A stretch of 45,134 nt of DNA from Actinomycetota bacterium. GTDB taxonomy: Bacteria > Actinomycetota > Actinomycetes > Nanopelagicales > Nanopelagicaceae. Positions 1 through 11,206 of the stretch are shown here, one piece after another (the stretch's first letter is position 1; each line of letters opens with the position of its first letter). Both the position numbers and the translations under genes were made by a program. The notes under the pieces were generated by a model. It did not search any database. It saw nothing but the letters and a program-made list of their open reading frames with translations, and had not been told where the DNA came from. The stretch spans positions 1 to 45,134 of the forward strand of contig CANBVR010000008.1 in the NCBI GenBank assembly GCA_947372965.1, in the 5' to 3' direction.

Positions 1-510
1 ACTTGGTTAAATTCTGGTGGTCTTGGAACTATGGGCTACGCCGTTCCGGCTGCAATGGGTGCCAAGGTTGGTGCGCCAGATAAAGTTGTTTGGGCGATCG
101 ATGGCGATGGTTGCTTCCAAATGACCAATCAAGAATTAGTAACTTGCGCTCTAAATAACATTCCAATCAAGGTTGCTGTTATTAACAATGAGAGCCTAGG
201 CATGGTTCGTCAATGGCAGACTTTGTTCTATAACGAGCGGTATTCAAATACCCAACTCCACTCAAAGCGCATTCCAGATTTCGCAAAGTTAGCCGATGCG
301 ATGGGTTGTGTTGGTTTGGCTTGTGAAACAACGCAAGATGTAAATAAAACAATCGAGAAGGCGATGTCTATAAATGATCGTCCAGTAGTTGTTGATTTTA
401 GTGTTTTCAAAGATGCCATGGTTTGGCCGATGGTTGCTGCTGGTACTTCAAATGATGAGATTGTTAATGCCAGATCATTGGCACCAATCTGGGATTCACA
501 GGAGCTATAA
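1..510 (+). CDS. ilvB: Acetolactate synthase large subunit, C-terminal part (5' end outside window)
   Basis: The open frame runs in from the left edge (frame 1), so only the last 169 residues are present. They contain the thiamine-diphosphate/Mg motif, GDG followed about 25 residues later by NN ([12 protein letters not shown] ... VINN), and the [15 protein letters not shown] stretch typical of the C-terminal TPP-binding domain of acetohydroxyacid synthase. The enzyme condenses two pyruvates, or pyruvate with 2-oxobutyrate, in the first common step of valine, leucine and isoleucine synthesis. It is followed after 2 bases by its regulatory subunit gene, and the ilvN Shine-Dalgarno site AGGAGC lies inside the end of this gene, so the two are co-translated. 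Other TPP enzymes of the family (glyoxylate carboligase, oxalyl-CoA decarboxylase) are unlikely given the ilvN-ilvC neighbours. Confidence 0.95.
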   Translation, partial: TWLNSGGLGTMGYAVPAAMGAKVGAPDKVVWAIDGDGCFQMTNQELVTCALNNIPIKVAVINNESLGMVRQWQTLFYNERYSNTQLHSKRIPDFAKLADAMGCVGLACETTQDVNKTIEKAMSINDRPVVVDFSVFKDAMVWPMVAAGTSNDEIVNARSLAPIWDSQEL

Positions 511-512
511 AA

Positions 513-1067
513 ATGACTCAATCACATCCAGATTCACCTTCATCAAGCCAATCAATCCGAAAGAATCACACACTTTCGGTTTTGGTAGAAAATAGCCCTG
601 GCGTATTGGCTCGAATCTCCTCACTCTTTTCAAGACGTGGTTACAACATTGATTCTCTTGCCGTTGGGCCAACCGAGGATCCCGATTTCTCACGTATGAC
701 AATCGTTATCAATGTTGAAGATCACGCCCTCGAACAAGTTATTGCACAACTCGACAAGTTGATCAACGTCATAACAATTACTGAATTAGATTCTGTTGGT
801 TCAGTACAACGCGAACTCCTCTTGGTAAAAGTTTCTACGGACGACAAGACTCGCTCACAAGTTCTAGAGACAGTCCAGCTATTTCGCGCAAAGGTTGTAG
901 ATGTGGCGCAAGATGCAGTGACGATCGAAGCCACAGGAAATGCCGAGAAGATTCAGGCCCTACTTCGGGTCCTAGAGCCTTATGGGATCAAAGAATTGGT
1001 CCAATCAGGCTTAGTTGCGATGTCTCGAGGCTTAAAACCCGGCTCGATTTCAGAAGATAAGCGATAA
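513..1067 (+). CDS. ilvN: Acetolactate synthase small (regulatory) subunit
   Basis: A 184-residue protein with an N-terminal ACT domain (about residues 18-90, beginning LSVLVENSPGVLARISSLFS) and the C-terminal acetolactate synthase small-subunit domain. The length fits the long form of the family. In this family the subunit binds valine for feedback inhibition and activates the catalytic subunit. The ATG at 513 has AGGAGC 8 bases upstream within ilvB. A short polar N-terminal extension (SHPDSPSSSQS) precedes the ACT domain. It lies between ilvB and ilvC, the classical ilvBNC order. Confidence 0.95.
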   Translation: MTQSHPDSPSSSQSIRKNHTLSVLVENSPGVLARISSLFSRRGYNIDSLAVGPTEDPDFSRMTIVINVEDHALEQVIAQLDKLINVITITELDSVGSVQRELLLVKVSTDDKTRSQVLETVQLFRAKVVDVAQDAVTIEATGNAEKIQALLRVLEPYGIKELVQSGLVAMSRGLKPGSISEDKR

Positions 1068-1106
1068 AAAATAGAATTACCCCAAGATTTCCAAGCTTTT
1101 AGATAA

Positions 1107-3753
<2,647 letters not shown>

Positions 3754-3756
3754 TAA

Positions 3757-4797
3757 ATGTCTAAGAATTTTAATCTGGCAGTAATCGGTGGCGATGGAAT
3801 TGGTCCTGAGGTAGTAGCCGAAGGTCTAAAAGTTCTAGACGTCGTTAGCGCAAAGTATGGGGTTAGCTTCAATAAGACTGATTATGAACTTGGCGCTAAG
3901 TACTGGCATAAGACTGGCGAAACCCTTCCAGATTCTGTCATCGCCGAATTGGCAAAGGCCGATGTAATTCTCCTTGGCGCTGTTGGCGACCCAACAGTTC
4001 CAAGCGGTGTTCTAGAACGCGGATTACTTCTAAAACTTCGCTTTGCCTTTGATCACTTCATCAACCTCCGTCCAGCAAAATTACACACAGGTGTTAAGTC
4101 ACCACTCGTAAACTCCGATTCAATTGATTTTATTGTTGTTCGTGAAGGTACCGAGGGTCCATATGTTGGGGCCGGCGGCGTTCTTGCTTATGGAACCGAG
4201 AATGAGATTGCTACGGAAGAGAGTTTAAATACTCGTCGTGGCGCCGAAAGAGTAATTCGTGATGCATTTGCTCGCGCTCAAATGCGCCCGCGCAAAAAGC
4301 TGACTTTGGTTCATAAGAACAATGTTCTTACTCGCGCTGGTGGACTCTGGACTCGCACCTTTAACGAAGTTGCTAAAGACTTCCCAGATATAACCACTGA
4401 TTATCTACACGTCGATGCGGCATCAATGTTCTTCGTAACTAATCCAGAGCGCTTTGACGTTGTGGTAACCGATAATCTTTTTGGTGATATTTTGACCGAT
4501 ATTGCTGCTGCCATCTGTGGTGGAATTGGCTTGGCTGCATCTGGAAATATAAACCCAACCGGCGCTTTCCCATCAATGTTTGAACCAGTTCATGGATCTG
4601 CGCCAGACATTGCAGGAAAAGGTCTAGCTGATCCAACAGCAACGGTTATGTCTGTTGCGATGATGCTTTCCCATTTAGGTTTGAACGAGGCAGCTGCTGA
4701 TGTTGAAAAAGCAGTCGCGGCCGACCTTCTTACCCGAGGTGATTCAAAACGCAGCACATCACAAATTGGAGATGCGCTAGCCGCAGGTGTGAAATGA
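3757..4797 (+). CDS. leuB: 3-isopropylmalate dehydrogenase
   Basis: A 346-residue member of the isocitrate/isopropylmalate dehydrogenase family, with N-terminal GDGIGPEVV, the substrate-binding arginine region [15 protein letters not shown], and the metal-binding segment [16 protein letters not shown]. It oxidatively decarboxylates 3-isopropylmalate in leucine synthesis. In organisms using the citramalate route the same enzyme also converts beta-methyl-D-malate to 2-oxobutyrate, which is relevant because cimA sits two genes downstream. LeuA, LeuC and LeuD are not in the window. It starts 3 bases after serA and overlaps ilvE by ATGA. Tartrate dehydrogenase-like relatives are an alternative, but the context argues strongly for LeuB. 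Confidence 0.94.
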   Translation: MSKNFNLAVIGGDGIGPEVVAEGLKVLDVVSAKYGVSFNKTDYELGAKYWHKTGETLPDSVIAELAKADVILLGAVGDPTVPSGVLERGLLLKLRFAFDHFINLRPAKLHTGVKSPLVNSDSIDFIVVREGTEGPYVGAGGVLAYGTENEIATEESLNTRRGAERVIRDAFARAQMRPRKKLTLVHKNNVLTRAGGLWTRTFNEVAKDFPDITTDYLHVDAASMFFVTNPERFDVVVTDNLFGDILTDIAAAICGGIGLAASGNINPTGAFPSMFEPVHGSAPDIAGKGLADPTATVMSVAMMLSHLGLNEAAADVEKAVAADLLTRGDSKRSTSQIGDALAAGVK

Positions 4798-5879
4798 AAA
4801 TTAAGTTAAATCCAAATCCCAACCCAGCATCTGACGCTGAACGCAGCGCCAAAATTGCTGAGGGCGGATTTGGTAAGTACTACACCGACAATATGTTGAT
4901 AGCCGAGTGGAGCGAGAACACTGGCTGGTCTGATGCCGAAATAAAGGCTTACGGCCCACTTTCATTGGACCCAGCAACTTCTGTTCTTCACTATGGCCAG
5001 GAAATATTTGAAGGGCTAAAGGCATACTCCCAACCCGATGGTGGAATTAGTTTGTTTCGTGCCGATGCAAATGGCGAAAGATTTGCGCGCAGCGCTGCTC
5101 GAATGGCGCTTCCGGAATTATCAGTTGCTGATTTTGTTGCGACTGTTACAGAGTTAGTTCGCAGTGAAGCTAAGTGGGTACCAAAAAATGTCGGAGAATC
5201 GCTTTATATCCGCCCATTTATGATCGCTACTGAAGTTGGCCTTGGCGTACGCCCATCGAATCGTGCAACATATTTAATAATCACAACTCCAGCATCTGCT
5301 TACTTCAATCCAAATAAGGCTGTAACGGTTTGGATCTCAACTGAGTTTGTTCGCGCTGCACAAGGCGGAACTGGCGCCGCAAAAACTGGTGGCAATTACG
5401 CTGGCTCACTTCTTGCACAAAAGCAGGCTGCTGCGCAAGGTTGCGATCAAGTTGTCTGGCTTGATGCACAAGAGCGTAAATGGGTTGAAGAGATGGGTGG
5501 GATGAACCTCTACTTCATTAAGGGTTCTGGTAAAGAGGCAACGGTATTCACACCAAAGTTAACTGGCACTCTTCTTCCGGGAGTTACGCGCGATTCAATC
5601 CTTACTGTCGCAAAAGACTTAGGTTATAAAGTTGAAGAAGGAATGCTTTCAATTGATCAATGGCGCGATGGCGTTGCATCTGGCGAGATCACCGAAATAT
5701 TTGCTTGCGGAACCGCTGCGGTAGTTTCACCTATCGGCGCTGCAAAAAGTGCCCAAGGAACCTGGACCACTGGAAATGGTGAGCCAGGACCAATTACATC
5801 CGAAATCCGTAATCACTTACTTGGCATCCAGCATGGAACTATTGAAGATAAGCATGGTTGGAATGTGAAGGTTCTTTAA
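4794..5879 (+). CDS. ilvE: Branched-chain amino acid aminotransferase
   Basis: A 361-residue class IV (fold type IV) PLP aminotransferase of the eukaryote-like/BCAT type, the last step of valine, leucine and isoleucine synthesis. The PLP lysine is probably K in [10 protein letters not shown] (about residue 197), and [11 protein letters not shown] follows as expected. The early motif [15 protein letters not shown] is characteristic. The ATG overlaps the leuB stop as ATGA, and its own stop overlaps the cimA start as TAATG, so leuB-ilvE-cimA look translationally coupled. Confidence 0.95.
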   Translation: MKIKLNPNPNPASDAERSAKIAEGGFGKYYTDNMLIAEWSENTGWSDAEIKAYGPLSLDPATSVLHYGQEIFEGLKAYSQPDGGISLFRADANGERFARSAARMALPELSVADFVATVTELVRSEAKWVPKNVGESLYIRPFMIATEVGLGVRPSNRATYLIITTPASAYFNPNKAVTVWISTEFVRAAQGGTGAAKTGGNYAGSLLAQKQAAAQGCDQVVWLDAQERKWVEEMGGMNLYFIKGSGKEATVFTPKLTGTLLPGVTRDSILTVAKDLGYKVEEGMLSIDQWRDGVASGEITEIFACGTAAVVSPIGAAKSAQGTWTTGNGEPGPITSEIRNHLLGIQHGTIEDKHGWNVKVL

Positions 5880-7462
5880 TGAATGACAACTTTCATATTT
5901 ACGACACCACACTTAGAGATGGCGCCCAGCAAGAAGGGCTAAATCTCTCGATTCATGACAAGTTGGCAATTGCTCGCCACCTAGATGATCTTGGTGTTGG
6001 TTTCATCGAAGGCGGCTGGCCCGGGGCAAATCCAAAAGATACTGAATTCTTTAAACGTGCGCAGACCGAATTAAAATTAAAGAACGCAACCTTTATGGCC
6101 TTTGGAGCTACTCGCCGGCCAAACGTTAAAGCCGCTGATGATGTTTTGTTGCGAGCGTTGCAAGATTCAGGCGCGGCTGGCGTAACACTCGTTGCAAAGA
6201 GCCATGATCGCCATGTTGATCTAGCTCTTAAAACTAACCTTGATGAAAACCTAGCGATGATTAAGGATTCAATTGAATTCTTGCGCAAAGGTGGGCAACG
6301 CGTATTCCTAGATGCCGAGCATTTCTTTGATGGCTATAAATCAAATCGTGCATACGCACTTGAAGTTGTACGTGTTGCAGCAGAAGCCGGCGCTGATGTT
6401 GTTGCGCTCTGCGATACAAATGGCGGAATGCTTCCTGACGAACTTTCCCAAGTAGTACACGATGTTTTGGGCGCCTCAAGTGCACGACTTGGAATCCATT
6501 GCCATAATGACACTGGATGCGCAGTTGCCAATTCTCTTGCAGCAGTCGCTGCCGGAGTAACGCATGTCCAAGGGACTTTAAATGGTTACGGTGAGCGGAC
6601 TGGAAATGCCGACCTCGTAAGCATCATCGCAAATCTTGAATTGAAAAAGCATCAGAAAGTTCTGCCAGATAACGCTCTTCGCGAAGCATTTCGCATTTCA
6701 CACGCAGTTGCCGAAGTTACAAATGTTTCTTCATCAGCTCGCCAGCCGTATGTCGGCGTCTCAGCCTTTGCCCACAAAGCGGGACTTCATGCAAGTGCAA
6801 TAAAGGTCGATCCATTTATGTACCAACACGAAGATCCAGCATCAGTTGGAAACGATATGCGAATGTTGGTTTCAGATATGGCCGGGCGAGCATCAATTGA
6901 ATTAAAGTCCAAGGAACTCGGAATTGCCCTTGGTGAAGATAAAGAAGTTGTTACGCGCGTAGTTGCAAAGGTTAAAGATTTAGAGTCAAAGGGATACACC
7001 TTTGAGGCTGCAGATGCATCATTTGAACTTCTGCTTCGAGCTGAGATTGCTGGGAAAGCGGCAAACTTTTTCCGCGTTGAGAATTGGGATACGACAGTAA
7101 GTCGAGATGCCAATGAAGTAGTTACTTCAAAAGCCTTTCTAACAATTTCAGCACAAGGTAAGACAATTGAATCTGAAGGAAGTGGAAACGGTCCAGTTAA
7201 CGCTATCGATACCGCACTTCGTTCTGGCTTAGAGAAAATTTATCCGGAATTAGCCAAACTTGAGTTAACAGATTACAAAGTGCGTATTTTGGAAGGACGT
7301 CTTGGTACTGGGGCTATCACCCGCGTACTTGTCGAAACCAGCGATGGTACAACCGAGTGGAGCACGATTGGCGTTCACGAAAATGTTATCGCTGCTTCCG
7401 TTATGGCACTTGAAGATGCCGTTACCTATGGCTTAATCCGACAGGGACGCAAACCCGAATAA
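5879..7462 (+). CDS. cimA: (R)-citramalate synthase
   Basis: A 527-residue HMGL-like acyltransferase with DTTLRDGAQQEG at residues 8-19 and the C-terminal LeuA-type dimer/regulatory domain. GGWPGANPKDTEFF near residue 52 and the length distinguish CimA from 2-isopropylmalate synthase and homocitrate synthase. It condenses pyruvate and acetyl-CoA to citramalate, giving 2-oxobutyrate for isoleucine without threonine deaminase, via LeuCD and LeuB. I chose ATG 5879 ([11 protein letters not shown]) over the ORF-track start at 5858, because the upstream residues are ilvE read out of frame and 5879 gives a TAATG coupling with ilvE. The C-terminal domain suggests feedback control, probably by isoleucine; that is inferred from the family. 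Confidence 0.88.
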   Translation: MNDNFHIYDTTLRDGAQQEGLNLSIHDKLAIARHLDDLGVGFIEGGWPGANPKDTEFFKRAQTELKLKNATFMAFGATRRPNVKAADDVLLRALQDSGAAGVTLVAKSHDRHVDLALKTNLDENLAMIKDSIEFLRKGGQRVFLDAEHFFDGYKSNRAYALEVVRVAAEAGADVVALCDTNGGMLPDELSQVVHDVLGASSARLGIHCHNDTGCAVANSLAAVAAGVTHVQGTLNGYGERTGNADLVSIIANLELKKHQKVLPDNALREAFRISHAVAEVTNVSSSARQPYVGVSAFAHKAGLHASAIKVDPFMYQHEDPASVGNDMRMLVSDMAGRASIELKSKELGIALGEDKEVVTRVVAKVKDLESKGYTFEAADASFELLLRAEIAGKAANFFRVENWDTTVSRDANEVVTSKAFLTISAQGKTIESEGSGNGPVNAIDTALRSGLEKIYPELAKLELTDYKVRILEGRLGTGAITRVLVETSDGTTEWSTIGVHENVIAASVMALEDAVTYGLIRQGRKPE

Positions 7463-7477
7463 TTTGCTTAACCCGAG

Positions 7478-7483
7478 TAACCT
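7478..7483 (+). promoter_or_regulatory. Candidate -10 hexamer of a leaderless xerC transcript
   Basis: TAACCT fits the actinobacterial -10 pattern TANNNT and is separated by exactly 6 bases from the xerC ATG, placing transcription start at or next to the start codon. No purine-rich ribosome site lies in between. I find no good -35. The same TAACCT-6-ATG arrangement recurs before dapA. Confidence 0.45.
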
Positions 7484-7489
7484 TCTTGC

Positions 7490-8389
7490 ATGAGCGCGGA
7501 GTTGATTGCCAAGTATGAAGAGCATCTCGCGCTGGTTCGAAATCTTGCCGATAACTCGATTCGAGCATATGTCTCAGATTTACAATCCTTTTTAAATCAT
7601 ATTGAAAAGCTTGGCATCGCCGAATTCTCACAGCTTGAACTAACTCACCTGCGTTCGTGGCTGGCTAATATCCAATCAACAGGCGCCTCTCGAGCAACTA
7701 TGGCTAGGCGAATTGTTTCGATAAGGGCATTTACATATTGGGCGGCAAGTGAGGGTTGGATTCTTGCCGATATCGGCGCTAATTTGGCAATCCCAAAACC
7801 GCATAAGACTCTTCCTGAAGTCTTAAGCCATAATGAAGCCGATTTAGTTTTGCAGGCGATTCAAAGCAAGCGCGATGAGCAACCAACCCCATTAAATATT
7901 CGAGATCTTGCAATGATCGAAGTTCTTTATGCTTCAGGTATCCGAGTTTCAGAACTCTGCGGATTAGATCTTGGTGACTTCGACCAAAGTAGAAATACTT
8001 TGCAAGTATTGGGCAAAGGTAATAAGGAACGTGTAGTTCCACTTGGAATCCCAGCAGTTAAAGCGCTGCAAAATTGGTTAAGTGAGGCAAGACCACAATT
8101 AATTAATGAAAGTTCAGCAAGTGCAATTTTCTTGGGTTCACGTGGAAAGCGAATTGACCAACGAACCGTTAGAGAAGTTGTTTATGATGCAATGTCAGCA
8201 ATTGGTTCACACATGAGCCCGCATGGACTTCGACATACAGCAGCTACGCACCTGTTAGAGGGCGGCGCTGATTTGCGCACGGTGCAGGAAATTTTGGGCC
8301 ATTCTTCATTAGCGACAACTCAGATTTACACCCACGTCTCACCGCAGCGTTTGCAACAGGCATATCAGCAGGCACATCCCCGGGCTTAA
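7490..8389 (+). CDS. xerC: Tyrosine recombinase XerC
   Basis: A 299-residue tyrosine recombinase with an N-terminal SAM-like core-binding domain (residues about 1-90) and a C-terminal catalytic domain. Catalytic residues can be seen: R in ASGIRVSELCGL (about 151), K in LGKGNKERVVPLG, HGLRH (about 245), H in LGHSSLATTQ and Y in TQIYTHVS (about 280). It resolves chromosome dimers together with XerD and FtsK. The location just upstream of rpsB is the conserved actinobacterial XerC place, so I do not read it as a phage integrase. There is no Shine-Dalgarno site. TAACCT lies 6 bases before the ATG, suggesting a leaderless transcript. Confidence 0.93.
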   Translation: MSAELIAKYEEHLALVRNLADNSIRAYVSDLQSFLNHIEKLGIAEFSQLELTHLRSWLANIQSTGASRATMARRIVSIRAFTYWAASEGWILADIGANLAIPKPHKTLPEVLSHNEADLVLQAIQSKRDEQPTPLNIRDLAMIEVLYASGIRVSELCGLDLGDFDQSRNTLQVLGKGNKERVVPLGIPAVKALQNWLSEARPQLINESSASAIFLGSRGKRIDQRTVREVVYDAMSAIGSHMSPHGLRHTAATHLLEGGADLRTVQEILGHSSLATTQIYTHVSPQRLQQAYQQAHPRA

Positions 8390-8489
8390 GGCTGAGGCCA
8401 AAATTTGGCGCCAGTTCTGGAAGTGCAACTCCAGTTACGATGCCAAAAGCAAGTAAGGCAACTCCCGTCAAAATCCGGATTGATTTCAT
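8244..8489 (-). CDS. Doubtful small membrane-anchored ORF, antisense to the xerC end
   Basis: From an ATG at 8489 on the minus strand the frame reads 81 residues starting MKSIRILTGVALLAFGIVTG, a plausible signal anchor, then ALPELAPNFGLSLKPGD. The first 33 codons lie outside xerC; the rest run antisense to the xerC C-terminus and look compositionally random (RRGCKSE...). A near-consensus hexamer CACTAT sits 6 bases before the ATG, the same spacing as the leaderless candidates in this window, and GAAGG lies 12 bases upstream. I do not recognise the protein. It could be a real short membrane peptide, the remnant of a longer divergent gene, or chance. Confidence 0.28.
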   Translation of the reverse strand: MKSIRILTGVALLAFGIVTGVALPELAPNFGLSLKPGDVPADMPVANAAVRRGCKSELSLMKNGPKFPAPCANQRRPLTGA

Positions 8490-8582
8490 GTGCCGATAGT
8501 GCCTTCGCCCACACCAATCCCGCATAGATCCGAGGAGATCGGTGGAAATTGCACCCCTGTGGATGGCTTAGGATTACACCAG

Positions 8583-8602
8583 CACAGAACGAAAGTCCTG
8601 TG
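8583..8602 (+). promoter_or_regulatory. GNRA-loop hairpin in the rpsB leader
   Basis: CACAG-A-AC-GAAA-GT-C-CTGTG folds into a 7-base-pair stem with one A/C mismatch, capped by a GAAA tetraloop. It lies about 10 bases after the possible promoter hexamer TAGGAT, near the expected 5' end of the rpsB mRNA. Its function is not known to me; it could stabilise the transcript or belong to an S2 feedback element. Confidence 0.35.
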
Positions 8603-8691
8603 ACTTCACGTGTCTAAATCAAGTCGCTATATCGGTCTGGATTTTCTTCCGTTAAAAAGAAGATAAACCAGTACAGCAACTAGACACTAGG

Positions 8692-8712
8692 GACTTAACA
8701 AATTGTTGAGTC
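8692..8712 (+). repeat. 21-base palindrome in the rpsB leader
   Basis: GACTTAACAA-A-TTGTTGAGTC is an inverted repeat with a single T-G imperfection and a one-base centre. As RNA it gives a 9-base-pair stem with a 3-base loop; as DNA it resembles an operator. It lies about 40 bases before the rpsB ribosome site. It may be a protein-binding site or a leader hairpin. Confidence 0.4.
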
Positions 8713-8764
8713 GTCAACCGAGTGCAATTCGCGAGAGCGCTTTGCAATAAAGGAGTGTGCCGCC

Positions 8765-9553
8765 ATGGCGGTTGTAACAATGCGAGAGCTCCTCGACAGC
8801 GGAGTCCACTTCGGACACCAAACTCGTCGATGGAATCCAAAGATGAAGCGCTTTATTTTTGCTGAGCGCAACGGTATTTACATTATCGATATCCAACAAT
8901 CACTTGCACTTATTGATAGCGCATATGAATTTATTAAGGACACTGTCGCCAAGGGCGGACATATCCTTTTCGTTGGAACAAAGAAGCAAGCACACGAGCC
9001 AATCAAGCAACAATCAGCTCGCGTTCAGATGCCATACGTAACCGAGCGCTGGCTCGGCGGAATGCTCACAAACTTTCCAACCGTATACAAGCGAATTCAA
9101 CGCTTGAAGGAGTTGGAACAACTTGAGAGCCAGAACGACCAACTTTTAACAAAGAAGGAACTCCTAGTTCTTCGCCGCGAACGTGAGAAGCTAACTAAGA
9201 ACCTTGAAGGTATTCGCAACATGACCAAGTTGCCAAGCGCAATCTGGGTTGTCGACACCAAGAAGGAACACCTAGCTGTTCAAGAAGCACACAAGCTCGG
9301 TATTCCAGTTGTAGCAATTTTGGATACAAACTGCGATCCAGATGAAGTTGATTACAAGATTCCTGGTAACGATGATGCAATTCGCTCAATCGCACTATTG
9401 ACCCGTGTAATTGCAGATGCTGCAGTTGCAGGTCTAGCAGCTCGTTCGCAACAAGCGGCCGCAGTTGCTGATAAGGCAGTTGCAGAAGCTGCTAGCACTG
9501 CAACAGAAGCAACTGATCTTGAAAAAGATCTACTTGCCAAGACAGGAGAATAA
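8765..9553 (+). CDS. rpsB: 30S ribosomal protein S2
   Basis: A 262-residue ribosomal protein S2. The N-terminus [20 protein letters not shown] and the segments [12 protein letters not shown] and [12 protein letters not shown] are diagnostic. The alanine-rich C-terminal tail is common in Actinobacteria. AAGGAG lies about 10 bases before the ATG. It is followed by tsf after 5 bases, the conserved rpsB-tsf operon. The leader of about 180 bases with two hairpins would suit autoregulation by S2, but this is inferred. Confidence 0.97.
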   Translation: MAVVTMRELLDSGVHFGHQTRRWNPKMKRFIFAERNGIYIIDIQQSLALIDSAYEFIKDTVAKGGHILFVGTKKQAHEPIKQQSARVQMPYVTERWLGGMLTNFPTVYKRIQRLKELEQLESQNDQLLTKKELLVLRREREKLTKNLEGIRNMTKLPSAIWVVDTKKEHLAVQEAHKLGIPVVAILDTNCDPDEVDYKIPGNDDAIRSIALLTRVIADAAVAGLAARSQQAAAVADKAVAEAASTATEATDLEKDLLAKTGE

Positions 9554-9558
9554 TTAAA

Positions 9559-10386
9559 TTGGCTTACACAGCAGAAGATGTAAAGAAGCTTCGCGAAGCA
9601 ACAGCTGCGGGAATGCTTGATTGCAAGAAGGCACTTGATGAAGCAGATGGCGATTTTCAAAAAGCCATTGAGATCATCCGCGTTAAGGGCTTAAAGGGCG
9701 TAACTAAGCGCGAAGGTCGCACCACCTCAAATGGTTTGGTTCTTGCTAAGACTGAGGGCAACCTCGGAGTTATGCTCGAACTAAATTGCGAAACTGACTT
9801 CGTTGCAAAGGGTGATCGTTTCCAAGAGCTTGCAAATGAACTTCTAGCGCACCTACTTTCAAGCAAGATTGGCGATCAAGCTGCCTTTGCTGCTTCAAAG
9901 ATGGCAAACGGTAAGACCGTTCAAGAGACTATCGATGAAGGCAATGCAACACTTGGCGAGAAGATTGAACTTCGCCGCATTGCAGTACTTGAAGGTTCCC
10001 CTGTAGCGCTTTACATGCACCGCACCAACCCAGACTTGCCACCACAAATTGGTGTTCTAGTTCAATTGGCTACCGATGCACTTGAAGCTGGTAAAGATGT
10101 TGCGCAGCACATTGCAGCATTCGCACCACAATTTGTTCGCCGCGAAGATATTCCGGAGGATCAGATTGCTAATGAGCGTCGTATCGCTGAGGAGACTGCC
10201 CGCGAAGAGGGTAAGCCTGAAGCATCTCTATCTAAGGTAGTTGAGGGTCGCATCACTGGCTTCGTAAAGGAAGTTAGCTTGCTAGAGCAATCTTTCGCAA
10301 AGGATGCCAAGAAGACCGTTCAGCAGATCTTGGATGAAGCAAAGACAGCCGTGTCGGCATTTCACCGATTCAAGGTTGGACAGTAA
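9559..10386 (+). CDS. tsf: Elongation factor Ts
   Basis: A 275-residue EF-Ts, the nucleotide exchange factor of EF-Tu. The N-terminal UBA-like helix bundle AEDVKKLREATAAGMLDCKKAL and the core motif ELNCETDFVAKGDRFQ identify it. The start is TTG, supported by AGGAG about 10 bases upstream at the rpsB end and by the universal MA-YTAEDVK alignment. A TTG start for such a highly expressed gene is noteworthy. Confidence 0.96.
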   Translation: MAYTAEDVKKLREATAAGMLDCKKALDEADGDFQKAIEIIRVKGLKGVTKREGRTTSNGLVLAKTEGNLGVMLELNCETDFVAKGDRFQELANELLAHLLSSKIGDQAAFAASKMANGKTVQETIDEGNATLGEKIELRRIAVLEGSPVALYMHRTNPDLPPQIGVLVQLATDALEAGKDVAQHIAAFAPQFVRREDIPEDQIANERRIAEETAREEGKPEASLSKVVEGRITGFVKEVSLLEQSFAKDAKKTVQQILDEAKTAVSAFHRFKVGQ

Positions 10387-10447
10387 CCTCTGTACTTATA
10401 AGTAAAGCAATTCAAGAAATTGCCTAAGGATTAAGGAGCACCTCACG

Positions 10448-11164
10448 ATGGCCCGCAAAGGTTATAAGAGAGTGCTCCTTAAACTTTCCGGTGAAGTTTT
10501 TGGCGGAAGTGGCGGCATCGGTGTAGATCCTGATGTAGTCCATGATTTCGCATCACAAATCGCCGAAGTTGTTCGCAAGGGAACTCAAGTCGGGATTGTT
10601 GTTGGTGGAGGTAACTACTTCCGTGGCGCCGAACTACAACAGCGCGGAATGGATCGCGCTCGCGCTGACTACATGGGAATGCTTGGAACGGTAATGAACT
10701 GTTTGGCACTTCAAGATTTCTTGGAAAAAGAAGGTATTGATACTCGAGTTCAAACTGCGATTGCAATGGGCCAAGTTGCCGAGCCATACATTCCGCGTCG
10801 CGCAATTCGCCACTTAGAAAAAGGTCGCGTCGTTATTTTTGGCGCAGGAGCAGGAATGCCATTCTTTACAACTGACACTGTTGCCGCCCAGCGGGCGCTA
10901 GAAGTCGGAGCTGAGGCACTTCTTCTTGCAAAGAGTGGGGTAGATGGCGTTTATTCGGCTGATCCACGTAAAGATTCAACTGCTACAAAGTATGAGAATG
11001 TTTCTTATGATGAAGTGCTTTCTAAATCACTTGCAGTTGCCGATGCTGCAGCATTTAGTCTCTGCCGCGAAAATAAACTTCCAATCGTTGTCTTTGATTT
11101 AAAGAATCATGGAAACATTGGACGGGCAGTACGTGGTGAAAGTGTCGGAACTTTAGTCTCCTAA
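10448..11164 (+). CDS. pyrH: Uridylate kinase (UMP kinase)
   Basis: A 238-residue amino acid kinase family protein of the bacterial UMP kinase type, phosphorylating UMP to UDP. Visible motifs are [14 protein letters not shown], the glycine-rich VGGGNYFRG, and [18 protein letters not shown] is placed 8-9 bases before the ATG. The gene sits between tsf and frr as in most bacteria. The 61-base gap after tsf has a small GCAATT/AATTGC hairpin without a T tract, so read-through from rpsB-tsf is likely. Confidence 0.96.
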   Translation: MARKGYKRVLLKLSGEVFGGSGGIGVDPDVVHDFASQIAEVVRKGTQVGIVVGGGNYFRGAELQQRGMDRARADYMGMLGTVMNCLALQDFLEKEGIDTRVQTAIAMGQVAEPYIPRRAIRHLEKGRVVIFGAGAGMPFFTTDTVAAQRALEVGAEALLLAKSGVDGVYSADPRKDSTATKYENVSYDEVLSKSLAVADAAAFSLCRENKLPIVVFDLKNHGNIGRAVRGESVGTLVS

Positions 11165-11206
11165 TTTTTAAGCTATCCAAGTTCAATAACCGAAAGAAGA
11201 GAAAAG

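Larger units (their letters stand above)
8390..8764. other. 375-base gap between xerC and rpsB: divergent small ORF start and rpsB leader
   Basis: This is the only stretch over 300 bases without a confident gene. From left to right it holds the small palindrome GCCAAAATTTGGC (8397-8409) just after xerC, the start of the doubtful minus-strand ORF (ATG at 8489), a possible rpsB promoter around 8549-8574 (TTGCAC and TAGGAT, but only 14 bases apart), a GAAA-loop hairpin (8583-8602), a 21-base palindrome (8692-8712) and the rpsB ribosome site. I see no tRNA-like fold. Confidence 0.6.

Noticed and set aside
7490-8389. Tyrosine recombinase as a sign of a prophage or integrative element
   Set aside because: Its place before rpsB is the chromosomal XerC location, and no attachment repeats, excision gene or phage genes surround it.
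8390-8764. tRNA or other structural RNA gene in the xerC-rpsB gap
   Set aside because: No cloverleaf with T-loop GTTCGA-like sequence or acceptor stem could be drawn; only short hairpins are present.
10400-10422. GCAATT/AATTGC hairpin between tsf and pyrH as a terminator
   Set aside because: The stem is only 6 mostly A-T pairs and no T tract follows; pyrH has a strong ribosome site and probably shares the transcript.
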